A DNA stretch of 25,805 nt from Methanosphaera sp. (GTDB taxonomy: Archaea > Methanobacteriota > Methanobacteria > Methanobacteriales > Methanobacteriaceae). The notes beneath the pieces were generated by a model. It saw only the letters and a list, made by a program, of their open reading frames with translations. It searched no databases and was not told the DNA's origin. The stretch is from contig JAFRMD010000114.1 in assembly GCA_017430835.1 (NCBI GenBank), positions 1 to 25,805 on the forward strand. Direction: 5' to 3'. Both the position numbers and the translations under genes were made by a program. This document shows, in pieces, positions 1 to 6,424 of the stretch. Each line of letters opens with the position of its first letter. Position 1 is the first letter of the stretch.

Positions 1-146
1 TGGGATTTAAACATATGCACAGATATACATATGATTCTATGTATAAAGCCACTTCATTGATTGTACTATTATCAGGGATAATCATACGACTCTGTGTTGA
101 TACAAAAGAAGACTTCCAAAAGCTTTCTGAAAGTAGATATTTCTAG
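1..146 (+). CDS. C-terminal 47 residues of an unidentified gene entering from the left edge
   Basis: Reading frame 3 is open from the first bases of the window to a TAG at 144-146, so this is the tail of a gene that starts outside. The visible peptide is basic at first (KHMHRYTYDSMYK), then has a hydrophobic run (SLIVLLSGIII), then an ending rich in charged residues (DTKEDFQKLSESRYF). The layout of an aromatic and basic stretch followed by a hydrophobic helix resembles the extreme C-termini of some DDE transposases, and an insertion sequence lies nearby. There is no catalytic motif in what is visible, so this is only a guess. No inverted repeat clearly marking an element end was found downstream. 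Confidence 0.35.
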   Translation, partial: GFKHMHRYTYDSMYKATSLIVLLSGIIIRLCVDTKEDFQKLSESRYF

Positions 147-150
147 AACC

Positions 151-191
151 CTAATTTTATATATAAAATAAAGATACTAGTTCAAAATTAG
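151..191. repeat. 8-bp inverted repeat in the gap between the left-edge gene and the stress protein gene
   Basis: CTAATTTT at 151-158 and AAAATTAG at 184-191 are exact inverted copies separated by 25 bases. The all-AT composition makes chance occurrence quite possible. It lies just after the stop of the left-edge gene and could be part of its 3' end. Confidence 0.25.
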
Positions 192-197
192 TATAAT

Positions 198-216
198 ATA
201 AAAAAGTAAAAAAAGA
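198..216 (-). terminator. Oligo-T termination signal of the stress protein gene
   Basis: On the minus strand two runs of seven and six T lie 20-40 bases beyond the stop codon of the gene ending at 237. Runs of T are the usual intrinsic termination signal in Archaea and need no strong hairpin. Confidence 0.5.
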
Positions 217-236
217 GTTTTAATAAAAGGTTATAC

Positions 237-692
237 TTATTTTCTGTTTTTATTTGCAGGAATAATTAAAACAGGAACTGGGGATTGACGGATTGTTTTT
301 TCGGTTACACTTCCTAATAAAAATCTATCAACCATGTGTTTACCACTATTAGCCATTACGACCATGTCTATATCGTCTTTTTCACATACTTTAAGTATGA
401 CTTCAGAAGGATTTCCTTCGAGAGATAATGTTGATACTTTCACATTAAATTTATCTTCGTTTTCTTTAATAATTTCTTTAACTCTTGAAATAGCTTTTTC
501 GCTATGTTTTTCGAAGATTGCATTGGCATCTTTATCTAAAGCTTCATCTGGTAAACTGCTTAAATGTTTACTGTCCACAACATTTAAAATAATAATTTCT
601 GCATGTTCATCCGATGCAATAGTTAATGCATGGATTATTGCCGATTCAGAATTTTTTGATCCATCAGTAGGTAACAATATTTTTTTATACAT
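237..692 (-). CDS. Universal stress protein (UspA family)
   Basis: A 151-residue single-domain protein, the usual length for one Usp domain. The N-terminus KKILLPTDGSKNSESAI is the typical first strand with the conserved aspartate (D10). The nucleotide-binding motif near the C-terminus reads A114-x2-G117-x9-G127-S128, which matches the ATP-binding G-x2-G-x9-G-S/T pattern except that the first glycine is alanine. The end VPVLIIP is the last core strand. Proteins of this family are cytoplasmic dimers that often bind ATP and have ill-defined roles in stress responses. The ATG at 692 has a ribosome binding site (GGGAG) about five bases upstream. The gene is alone, and its upstream region is bounded by the insertion sequence that begins at 811. 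Confidence 0.93.
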   Translation of the reverse strand: MYKKILLPTDGSKNSESAIIHALTIASDEHAEIIILNVVDSKHLSSLPDEALDKDANAIFEKHSEKAISRVKEIIKENEDKFNVKVSTLSLEGNPSEVILKVCEKDDIDMVVMANSGKHMVDRFLLGSVTEKTIRQSPVPVLIIPANKNRK

Positions 693-810
693 AATTTCTC
701 CCTAAGATTCTCTATAATAGTATCTTTATTTGAAGTATTTATTAAATGTTTATTTCTATTATACATTATTTTTTCATTATTATCTAAAATAAATGAGTTT
801 TTTATTAATT

Positions 811-842
811 TATAGTTAATTACCAAACTTTTATTATGTATT
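811..842 (+). repeat. Left terminal inverted repeat of the IS630-type element
   Basis: This 32-bp end pairs with 2152-2183 in reverse complement with two mismatches (at 819 and 821). The inner 21 bases, from 822, are identical. It lies 31 bp beyond the stop codon of the transposase. Confidence 0.85.
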
Positions 843-872
843 TTTCATACCCTTCTTCTATAATGGAGAAAT

Positions 873-2133
873 TTAAAACCTGTTTATGAACTCTTTTATA
901 GTAATATGCTTCATATAATCTTCAGAATAAATATAATGATGTTTTAGTTCACGTTTGATTAATCTCCATACTTGTTCAATTGGGTTTAAGTGTGGAGAAT
1001 ATGGTGGAAGGTAAATTAAATTGATATTCAATAATTTAGCTACTGATTTAACTAGATTTGATCTGTTACTCTATATTTATCTAAGAAAAGATGGATAGTT
1101 CTTTCTTGACTTATATACTCTTTAATATTGTATTTTTCCAATATTTTTAGTATGTATTCGCTGTATATTTTTCTTTTTTTACTAGTATTGCTTTGAGAAT
1201 TTGTTTTACAATGTTTACCTAAAATACGTGCTATATCTGATGTTTTTAAATCTTTGTTTAGCTCTAAACTATTTTTTATATCATTTATAAATTTTTCGGG
1301 ATCAGTATTGTTTAAATCATATAAATTATCTATTTCTTCAGAAGTTAGCTCAGATTTGTTTATTATATTTGAAAGAATGCCATATGATATTGCTGATTCT
1401 GTATTGTCTAATTGATGTTTCATGATTGCTATTGCAACTTCTGGAGCTGTTGATGATTTGGTGATTGCAATTGTTGATCTACCATTTATTGTTATGGTTC
1501 CTAGTGTGTTTACTTTTATTCTTTCAGCATTTACTGTTGTTTTTGGTTTTGTTCCTTTTTTACATAAGCTTTTTATTACATATGGTCCATTAACATTTGT
1601 TGCACCATCAAAAGATGAGATTATATCGTTACTTTTTATTTTTGATTCTTTGATTTTTTTTTTAATTTCTTCATCTGCCTCTAGAGAAGATTGTTTGAAT
1701 ATGGGATATCTACGTGGATAATTATAACCTAATTCTTTTCGTAATACTTCTATTTGTTTCATACTGTAATTCACATTAAATTTTCTTAAAATTATTTGAT
1801 GTAAATCTTTATAATCCAAATAATCTTGTTTTTGTATGAAAGCATCTAATTCTTGTTTTTGTTCATCTGTTAAATAAGAGGGACGTCCTCCACCAAAATG
1901 AGGTGTTAATCCATCAATACCTTCTTTTTCACATTTTTTAGCCCATATGTTAATGGTAGGATAAGTCACTCCTAGGGTTTCTGCTACTTCTTTATGCGTA
2001 TTTCTATCAATAATAAGTTGCATAGCAATTAATCGCTGATATGTCCTATGAGTCCAACATATTTACTAATAGTTTTTTTTAATTCTTCTTTTGACATGTT
2101 TTTTAAAACATTAATTTTACTCTTCTTAGGCAT
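873..2133 (-). pseudogene. IS630-family transposase, broken by two frameshifts
   Basis: The open frame 1052-2023 (323 residues) is only the middle of the gene. It has an N-terminal helix-turn-helix (HKEVAETLGVTYPTINIWAKK) of the HTH_29/Tc3 type, then the DDE_3 core with first Asp in ISSFDG (D139) and second in LFLDKYR (D315). It then stops at 1052. In another frame directly after that, down to the TAA at 873-875, the sequence continues with YLPPYSPHLNPIEQVW and the catalytic Glu, 34 residues after D315 once rejoined. One missing base near 1066 (for example RV-H-RSN restored) explains this break. A second shift near 2053-2056 separates the true N-terminus, beginning MPKKSKINVLKNMSKEEL at 2133, from the rest. 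Between D139 and D315 there are about 175 residues, longer than usual for the family; the extra part lies near residues 210-300 of the open frame. Neither break is at an obvious slippery run, so decay is more likely than programmed frameshifting. Confidence 0.88.
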
Positions 2134-2151
2134 AAATAATATTATATAATT

Positions 2152-2183
2152 AATACATAATAAAAGTTTGGTTAGTAACTATA
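2152..2183 (-). repeat. Right terminal inverted repeat of the IS630-type element
   Basis: Reverse complement of the left end at 811-842, with 30 of 32 positions matching. It lies 19 bp upstream of the likely original start codon (2133) of the transposase, so the promoter of the transposase must overlap or abut the repeat. Confidence 0.85.
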
Positions 2184-2327
2184 ATATGAATAAAATAGGA
2201 CTTATTAGAATATTTAATAAATATTTTTCAATTATTTATTAAACTATTTATGGTTTATATATCGATTTATTTATTATGAGTAAAAATAATTCTTCAATTA
2301 TAATTCTTAGACTAAACTATATGTGGT

Positions 2328-3218
2328 TTGAGAATAATAATATATATTAGTGTATTAATAATTGTTGTTATTTTTTGGGTGAAGATTATGGTTAAGAAGA
2401 TTTCTAATATGTATGAATTGATTACTGAAGAAAATATGAATCTTGTTTTGAACTATGATTTCACTACTGATTATTACAAAGAAATTTTAAAACAGATAAA
2501 TGAACATGGTTCTAGTAATTTATCTTTGGATTATAATCTTTCACCTTTAGAAAATGTTAAAAGGATTACTCGGAAACATGTTGATATTTATTATTCTGAA
2601 AAGGAAATTTTAGCTGGTTATTATATTTATAATAGAGTTTATATTAATAACAAGCTTCCTGATTCTCAACAAATTGTTACTTTAATTCATGAATTAACTC
2701 ATCATATATATGCTGAAATTTTTGAGATATGGTTGTTAGATATTTTTGATGTTGAAAAGAGTAGTATTATAGGGTCTTTTGTAATGTTTATGTTGAATAA
2801 TTCTATTGAAAATAGGGCTGCTAATGAATATTTGTCTTATATTGTTGAAGGCAGATTCACCCCAGTGAAATATCATAATTATATTGCTTTTATTCAACTT
2901 TTAATTGATCTTAACATTGATGTGGAGAAGTATAAGAATTTGTTTATTTTCATTAATGAAATATCTGATGATGTTACTTTAATTCTTAAGTCTGTTATTG
3001 ATAGCGAACTTCAGAAGAAAATTGATATACAGTTTGAATTGGATGAAATTGAGCCCTTAAATCAGGAGCTTATATTTGATTATGCGGATAAACATTTTAC
3101 TGTTGAGGAAGTTATTGAAATTATTAAGGAAATGGTTTACTTCATTTTTGATTATTTTATTAACGGTGAGGGCAATATTGATGAGCTTGAAGATTATGTG
3201 CATAAGTTTGACAAATAA
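2328..3218 (+). CDS. Membrane-anchored or cytosolic zinc metallopeptidase-like protein (HELTHH)
   Basis: The sequence TLIHELTHHIYAE contains a zinc-metallopeptidase HExxH motif (H121, E122, H125 counted from 2328). About 36 residues later comes ENRAANEYLSYIVEG, whose glutamates (E161, E167) are placed like the third zinc ligand of gluzincins. This is seen in sequence; the substrate is unknown. From the TTG at 2328 the protein would begin with a membrane helix (IIIYISVLIIVVIFWVKI). An ATG at 2388 has a better ribosome binding site (GGTGA five bases upstream) and would give a soluble protein of 276 residues. The G/T-rich codon style of 2328-2388 resembles coding sequence, so I keep the longer form but the start is open. 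The C-terminal half is acidic and not recognised. The gene stands alone beside the insertion sequence. Confidence 0.7.
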   Translation: MRIIIYISVLIIVVIFWVKIMVKKISNMYELITEENMNLVLNYDFTTDYYKEILKQINEHGSSNLSLDYNLSPLENVKRITRKHVDIYYSEKEILAGYYIYNRVYINNKLPDSQQIVTLIHELTHHIYAEIFEIWLLDIFDVEKSSIIGSFVMFMLNNSIENRAANEYLSYIVEGRFTPVKYHNYIAFIQLLIDLNIDVEKYKNLFIFINEISDDVTLILKSVIDSELQKKIDIQFELDEIEPLNQELIFDYADKHFTVEEVIEIIKEMVYFIFDYFINGEGNIDELEDYVHKFDK

Positions 3219-3254
3219 TTGTATGGTATTTAATAATTATTTATTTTAAAATAA

Positions 3255-3276
3255 GTTTTTTTATTAAAAAAAGTGA
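3255..3276. terminator. Bidirectional oligo-T terminator between the peptidase gene and tRNA-Asn
   Basis: A run of seven T at 3255-3261 on the plus strand serves the peptidase gene, and the run of seven A at 3266-3272 reads as T on the minus strand directly beyond the 3' end of the tRNA. The two converging transcripts would both end here. Confidence 0.55.
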
Positions 3277-3279
3277 TAG

Positions 3280-3352
<73 letters not shown>

Positions 3353-3383
3353 ATATTTAGTACATTATAATTTCTATAATTAG

Positions 3384-3395
3384 TTATATATAAAA
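3384..3395. promoter_or_regulatory. Symmetrical TATA box between tRNA-Asn and the small ORF at 3446
   Basis: TTATATATAAAA reads as an archaeal TATA box in both directions. Leftwards it is centred about 38 bases from the tRNA 5' end, which would give a short leader. Rightwards it predicts a start near 3416, about 30 bases ahead of the ATG at 3446. Confidence 0.5.
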
Positions 3396-3445
3396 TTAAC
3401 TAATTTTTCTTTATTTAATTAAAAATATTAAAAATAAGGGGTTAT

Positions 3446-3544
3446 ATGGCAGTATTAAATTCAACAACGTGTTTGTGGAATTTTTTCATTGTCATTTTTC
3501 TTATAAATTTCTTTTTCATGACTAATTTTTTCTTTTTCATTTAA
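3446..3544 (+). CDS. Possible 32-residue hydrophobic peptide
   Basis: In a 395-bp gap (3353-3747) that otherwise holds no gene, an ATG at 3446 opens a 32-codon frame ending at TAA 3542-3544. It is preceded by AAGGGG with a spacing of about five bases, and a TATA box lies about 57 bases upstream. The peptide has a short polar start (MAVLNSTTC) and then one long run of Ile, Phe, Leu and Val that could span a membrane. Against it: the DNA is T-rich with several copies of TTTTCAT, and a T-rich strand encodes Phe-rich frames by chance. The rest of the gap shows only AT-rich sequence and a second TATA-like stretch at 3655-3670. Confidence 0.3.
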   Translation: MAVLNSTTCLWNFFIVIFLINFFFMTNFFFFI

Positions 3545-3736
3545 TCAACTTTTAAAAATTATGAATATTGTTATGTTTAACATAGTATTTATATTTTAAA
3601 TCTCTTTCATCTAAACAATGATTAATTTTTTCTCATAATTTGTATTATTATTGTAAAAAATATAAAATTTTTGAATAAAAATAGAAATAGTATCAAAATG
3701 GGGAATTATGTTATAAAATTAATATCTTCAAAACCA

Positions 3737-3747
3737 ATATATAAATA
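3737..3747 (+). promoter_or_regulatory. TATA-like sequence abutting the start of the small unknown gene
   Basis: ATATATAAATA lies directly in front of the first possible start codon (GTG 3748). If used as a promoter, transcription would begin near 3768, inside the annotated reading frame. In that case the first usable in-frame ATG would be at 3832. It may instead be a chance match, with the TATA-like stretch at 3655-3670 as the true promoter. Confidence 0.25.
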
Positions 3748-4101
3748 GTGGTTTGTATGTTGTATGAAGGAGTTAAGGAAACGGAAAATACCCGTATTGA
3801 AAGGGATTCTGAAACTAATGATGAGATAGAAATGCTGTATTCTTTTGGAGTAGTTTTATTTGAACATAGCATAATTGAAAGTGGTGATTACAGTTATAGT
3901 ATCTGCTATTTTGCACCAGATGATATTTATGATGTTGTTGTTGAAGATAATAAATCGGGTAAAGTTTTATCATACGAAGTTAAAAAAACATTGGATTCTA
4001 CATTAACTAATTATTTTAATCTGGTAAAAAACGAGTCTGTTCATGATGAACGCGGAAATCTTATAAAATGTCTTAGTCATAGTGTTGAATACACTTTATA
4101 A
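3748..4101 (+). CDS. Small hypothetical protein
   Basis: A 117-residue protein (114 if the ATG at 3757 is used), not recognised. It has no signal peptide, membrane segment, metal-binding cysteine pattern or catalytic motif that I can name. It is acidic at the start, with alternating hydrophobic residues later (YSYSICYFAPDDIYDVVVED, then GKVLSYEVKKTL), suggesting a small beta-rich fold. The start is uncertain: GTG 3748, ATG 3757 and ATG 3832 are all in frame and none has a strong ribosome binding site. The stop TAA of a 17-codon frame beginning at 3698 overlaps the GTG. The gene faces the exported protein gene at 4200 tail to tail. A short inverted repeat (AATCTT/AAGATT, 4106-4121) follows the stop. 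Confidence 0.6.
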   Translation: MVCMLYEGVKETENTRIERDSETNDEIEMLYSFGVVLFEHSIIESGDYSYSICYFAPDDIYDVVVEDNKSGKVLSYEVKKTLDSTLTNYFNLVKNESVHDERGNLIKCLSHSVEYTL

Positions 4102-4105
4102 GATT

Positions 4106-4168
4106 AATCTTTTTTAAGATTGTAATATAACATAACTATTTTTAAATAAAAAATATAATTGAAAAAAA
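4106..4168. terminator. Convergent termination region
   Basis: AATCTT-TTTT-AAGATT at 4106-4121 forms a small hairpin just after the rightward small gene. The run of seven A at 4162-4168 is a T-run for the leftward gene ending at 4200. The two genes converge on this 98-bp gap. Confidence 0.4.
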
Positions 4169-4199
4169 GAAATGGGATTTGAAATAATAATTTTTTATA

Positions 4200-6251
4200 T
4201 TATTTTGAGAAAATATTTTCATACTGTTCTACAAAGTAACTATATAATTGATTTAATAATTTACTAAACCAGTCTAAGAAACTTTCATTATCACTAGTTT
4301 GATTAATATTTTCAATACTTGTATTGTTTTCTTCTGTTTTATTTACATCAATATTCGAATAGTTTACTTGATTGCCTGTTTGAATAATTTTTTTAACAGG
4401 TAATGTATATTTATATTTATTAGTAGTAGCTATTTTTCTAAGAGTTTCTGTTGTTTCATTGGTTATGATTAAATCTTCTTTTACTGATGCTGATGATAGG
4501 AAACTCATCTTATTTGAGGCAAGAGCATAAGATTTACCAACCATTATAGGAGTAGCATCCTCCAAGTCAAATTCTGGTTCTTCATATTCGCCCAATACAT
4601 AACCTAAATCAATGTCCACATCATCTGCTTCATACTCATCATCAATTAAAGATAAATATAATTCACTGATATCACTGCTGTCCACTTCAAAGAAGAAATA
4701 ACCCTCTTCATCAGTGGTAGTGTCAAAGCTCCATAAGTCACTAATTAATGAAATAGTTTTATTGGCTAATGGATTATCATCTTCATCATATAAGTAACCT
4801 GAAATGGCAACATTCTGTCCAACAGTAATAGTTTCATCTTCTGTTTCAATATAAGCATACTTGTATTCTTTTACTGACAATACTGTTATCGTAAAGGAAC
4901 GTGATTCATGGTTTTCAATAGAGACAGTAAACTCATAATCATCTTCTGAATAAACTCTATATGAATATTCAAAGTATCCGTTTTCATCCGTATAAATGTC
5001 ATCGTATTCATCATCTACTTCAATCTCTACCAAGACATCTGGTATGTAATTGCCATCATCATCTACAACATGTCCTGAAATATTGATATGTGAAACATTT
5101 TCTAATATTTCCGGAAAATCATCAAATTCTATAGAATAATGATTATCAGTTACAGTGAAAGTTTCAGAAACAGTATCGTTTTCATACTTTTCGTCATCTA
5201 TATTTGCAATTACTTCATATACTCCTGCTTCGTCAAAGTATAATTCAAGATATAATACTCCGTCTTCATCGCTGCTGGCATAATATTCTTCGTCGTCAAT
5301 GACGAATTTTACCAGTATGTTTTCAACAGGATTTTCATCATTGTCCAATACTGTACCAGTAATTACAGCATCGTCGTAATATGTGATGTCATCAATAGGA
5401 TCTAAAGTTAATTTTAAATCGTCGCGTTCAATAGGAATCTTGCTTACAGAAAATGACACGTTTTCTGAGACATATTTGTAATCATCATCATTTACTTCTA
5501 AAGCACCAGTATAATTTCCAGGATATTTTTCGATGTAGAAAGTGAATTCTCCATCAGATTCAGTTTCGGTAGCAAATTCCTCATCATCATCGGTGTATAA
5601 TTCTATATTAACATTCACTAATCCTTCACCATTAGAATCAGTTACTCTACCTGTAATCTCAATATTTTCTGGAAATGTAACATTACTGATTTCATCAACT
5701 TTAAGGATTGGGGTGATTTTTGTATTGTTCAATGATTTAACATTAAAACTTTGAACATATTCATCTTCCCCGTTTTCTGATTCATAGAATACTGATAAGT
5801 CATATTTACCAATTTCTGTTACACGATAATAAAAGTCGAAACTTCCATCACCGTCAGGTATTGTTGAAAATTCTTCTTCATTAAAGGTTAGGTAAACGTC
5901 AGAATATTCTTCTGCTTCATCGTCCTGAACAATTCCCTTAACATGAATATTTCTAGCATTTTCTATTTCATCTGGAATCTTTTTTACTTCTAAGTTTACA
6001 TTATTGTCTTCACTATTCTTATTTGATGCAATATCAGAATCTTTTTTTGTTACTTGCTTCTTATCAACAACATTTTTAGTCGACACGTCCTTTTTTGCAA
6101 TATTTTTAGTTGTCACATCATTTTTGACAACTTTCTTTTCAATGATTTTGTGTGTGTCCGTTACATTAGCACTTGATATTGCTTGAATACTAAGCACTAA
6201 TAAAACGATAATTGTCAATAAGAAAATAACTTTAAAATTTTTCTTATTCAT
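4200..6251 (-). CDS. Exported acidic Ig-like repeat protein (adhesin-like)
   Basis: The ATG at 6251 is chosen over GTG 6263 because that GTG is part of the ribosome binding site GGTGAT, eight bases upstream. The protein, 683 residues, starts with a signal peptide (KKNFKVIFLLTIIVLLVLSIQA), then a Lys/Thr/Val-rich linker of about 60 residues, then five repeats of roughly 85-95 residues. Each repeat has the same pattern: V/I-x-G-x-V-x-D-x-(D/N)-G, a run of aspartates and glutamates, (D/E)-x-(D/E)-G-x-F, and a closing beta strand. This is the layout of surface beta-sandwich domains of the carboxypeptidase-regulatory/big Ig-like type. The last 110 residues are Asn/Thr-rich with many N-glycosylation sequons. 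No C-terminal membrane anchor or sorting signal is visible. Adhesin-like proteins of this kind are abundant in gut Methanobacteriales. The binding partner is unknown. Confidence 0.85.
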   Translation of the reverse strand: MNKKNFKVIFLLTIIVLLVLSIQAISSANVTDTHKIIEKKVVKNDVTTKNIAKKDVSTKNVVDKKQVTKKDSDIASNKNSEDNNVNLEVKKIPDEIENARNIHVKGIVQDDEAEEYSDVYLTFNEEEFSTIPDGDGSFDFYYRVTEIGKYDLSVFYESENGEDEYVQSFNVKSLNNTKITPILKVDEISNVTFPENIEITGRVTDSNGEGLVNVNIELYTDDDEEFATETESDGEFTFYIEKYPGNYTGALEVNDDDYKYVSENVSFSVSKIPIERDDLKLTLDPIDDITYYDDAVITGTVLDNDENPVENILVKFVIDDEEYYASSDEDGVLYLELYFDEAGVYEVIANIDDEKYENDTVSETFTVTDNHYSIEFDDFPEILENVSHINISGHVVDDDGNYIPDVLVEIEVDDEYDDIYTDENGYFEYSYRVYSEDDYEFTVSIENHESRSFTITVLSVKEYKYAYIETEDETITVGQNVAISGYLYDEDDNPLANKTISLISDLWSFDTTTDEEGYFFFEVDSSDISELYLSLIDDEYEADDVDIDLGYVLGEYEEPEFDLEDATPIMVGKSYALASNKMSFLSSASVKEDLIITNETTETLRKIATTNKYKYTLPVKKIIQTGNQVNYSNIDVNKTEENNTSIENINQTSDNESFLDWFSKLLNQLYSYFVEQYENIFSK

Positions 6252-6296
6252 CAAATGTATCACCTTATTAGGTAATAAGTAATGTTTTATTATTTG

Positions 6297-6307
6297 ATAT
6301 ATATAAT
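6297..6307. promoter_or_regulatory. Shared TATA box of the divergent adhesin-like and NSS transporter genes
   Basis: TATATATAAT and its complement give a TATA-like box in both directions in the 173-bp gap. Leftwards it predicts a start near 6275, about 20 bases before the GGTGAT and ATG of the exported protein. Rightwards it predicts a leader of roughly 90 bases. Confidence 0.4.
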
Positions 6308-6424
6308 ACTTCTTCTAAAAAATTATTTCATTAAACCTTTCAAATCTAATTTTAGGAAGATTGTTTTAATTATGAAAAACATAGTAATACTATCATAATA
6401 ATAATTTTTGGAGGTTTATAATTA

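Larger units (their letters stand above)
811..2183 (-). mobile_element. IS630-type insertion sequence, complete ends but inactive transposase
   Basis: A 1373-bp element bounded by 32-bp terminal inverted repeats (811-842 and 2152-2183) that match at 30 of 32 positions, with a perfect inner block of 21 bp starting ACCAAACTTTTATTATG. It contains one transposase gene read leftwards that carries DD34E residues, the signature of the IS630/Tc1-mariner group. Elements of that group insert at TA and duplicate it. The repeats begin with TATAG at both ends, so the outer TA may be the duplicated target. The transposase carries two frameshifts, so the copy should not move by itself, although its ends could still be used by an intact relative elsewhere in the genome. 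Confidence 0.85.

Noticed and set aside
635..826. 63-residue leftward frame overlapping the stress protein gene
   Set aside because: It overlaps the start of a clear Usp gene and runs into the inverted repeat of the insertion sequence; composition is Ile/Lys/Asn-rich as expected for random AT-rich DNA.
873..2133. Programmed frameshifting to make the full transposase
   Set aside because: The two breaks are not at runs of A or T that favour slippage, and each is explained by a single missing base, so decay is simpler.
3481..3545. Repeated TTTTCAT units that could suggest a repeat array
   Set aside because: The units are unevenly spaced, only a few bases long and lie in T-rich DNA; there are no regular spacers, so this is not a CRISPR or a designed repeat.
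3698..3748. 17-codon frame just ahead of the small gene at 3748
   Set aside because: It has no ribosome binding site and is mostly AT-rich codons; the overlap of its stop with the GTG is likely chance.
6004..6186. 60-residue hydrophobic frame on the plus strand
   Set aside because: It is antisense to the Lys-rich linker and signal peptide of the exported protein; Lys and Thr codons read backwards give Phe, Leu and Ser.
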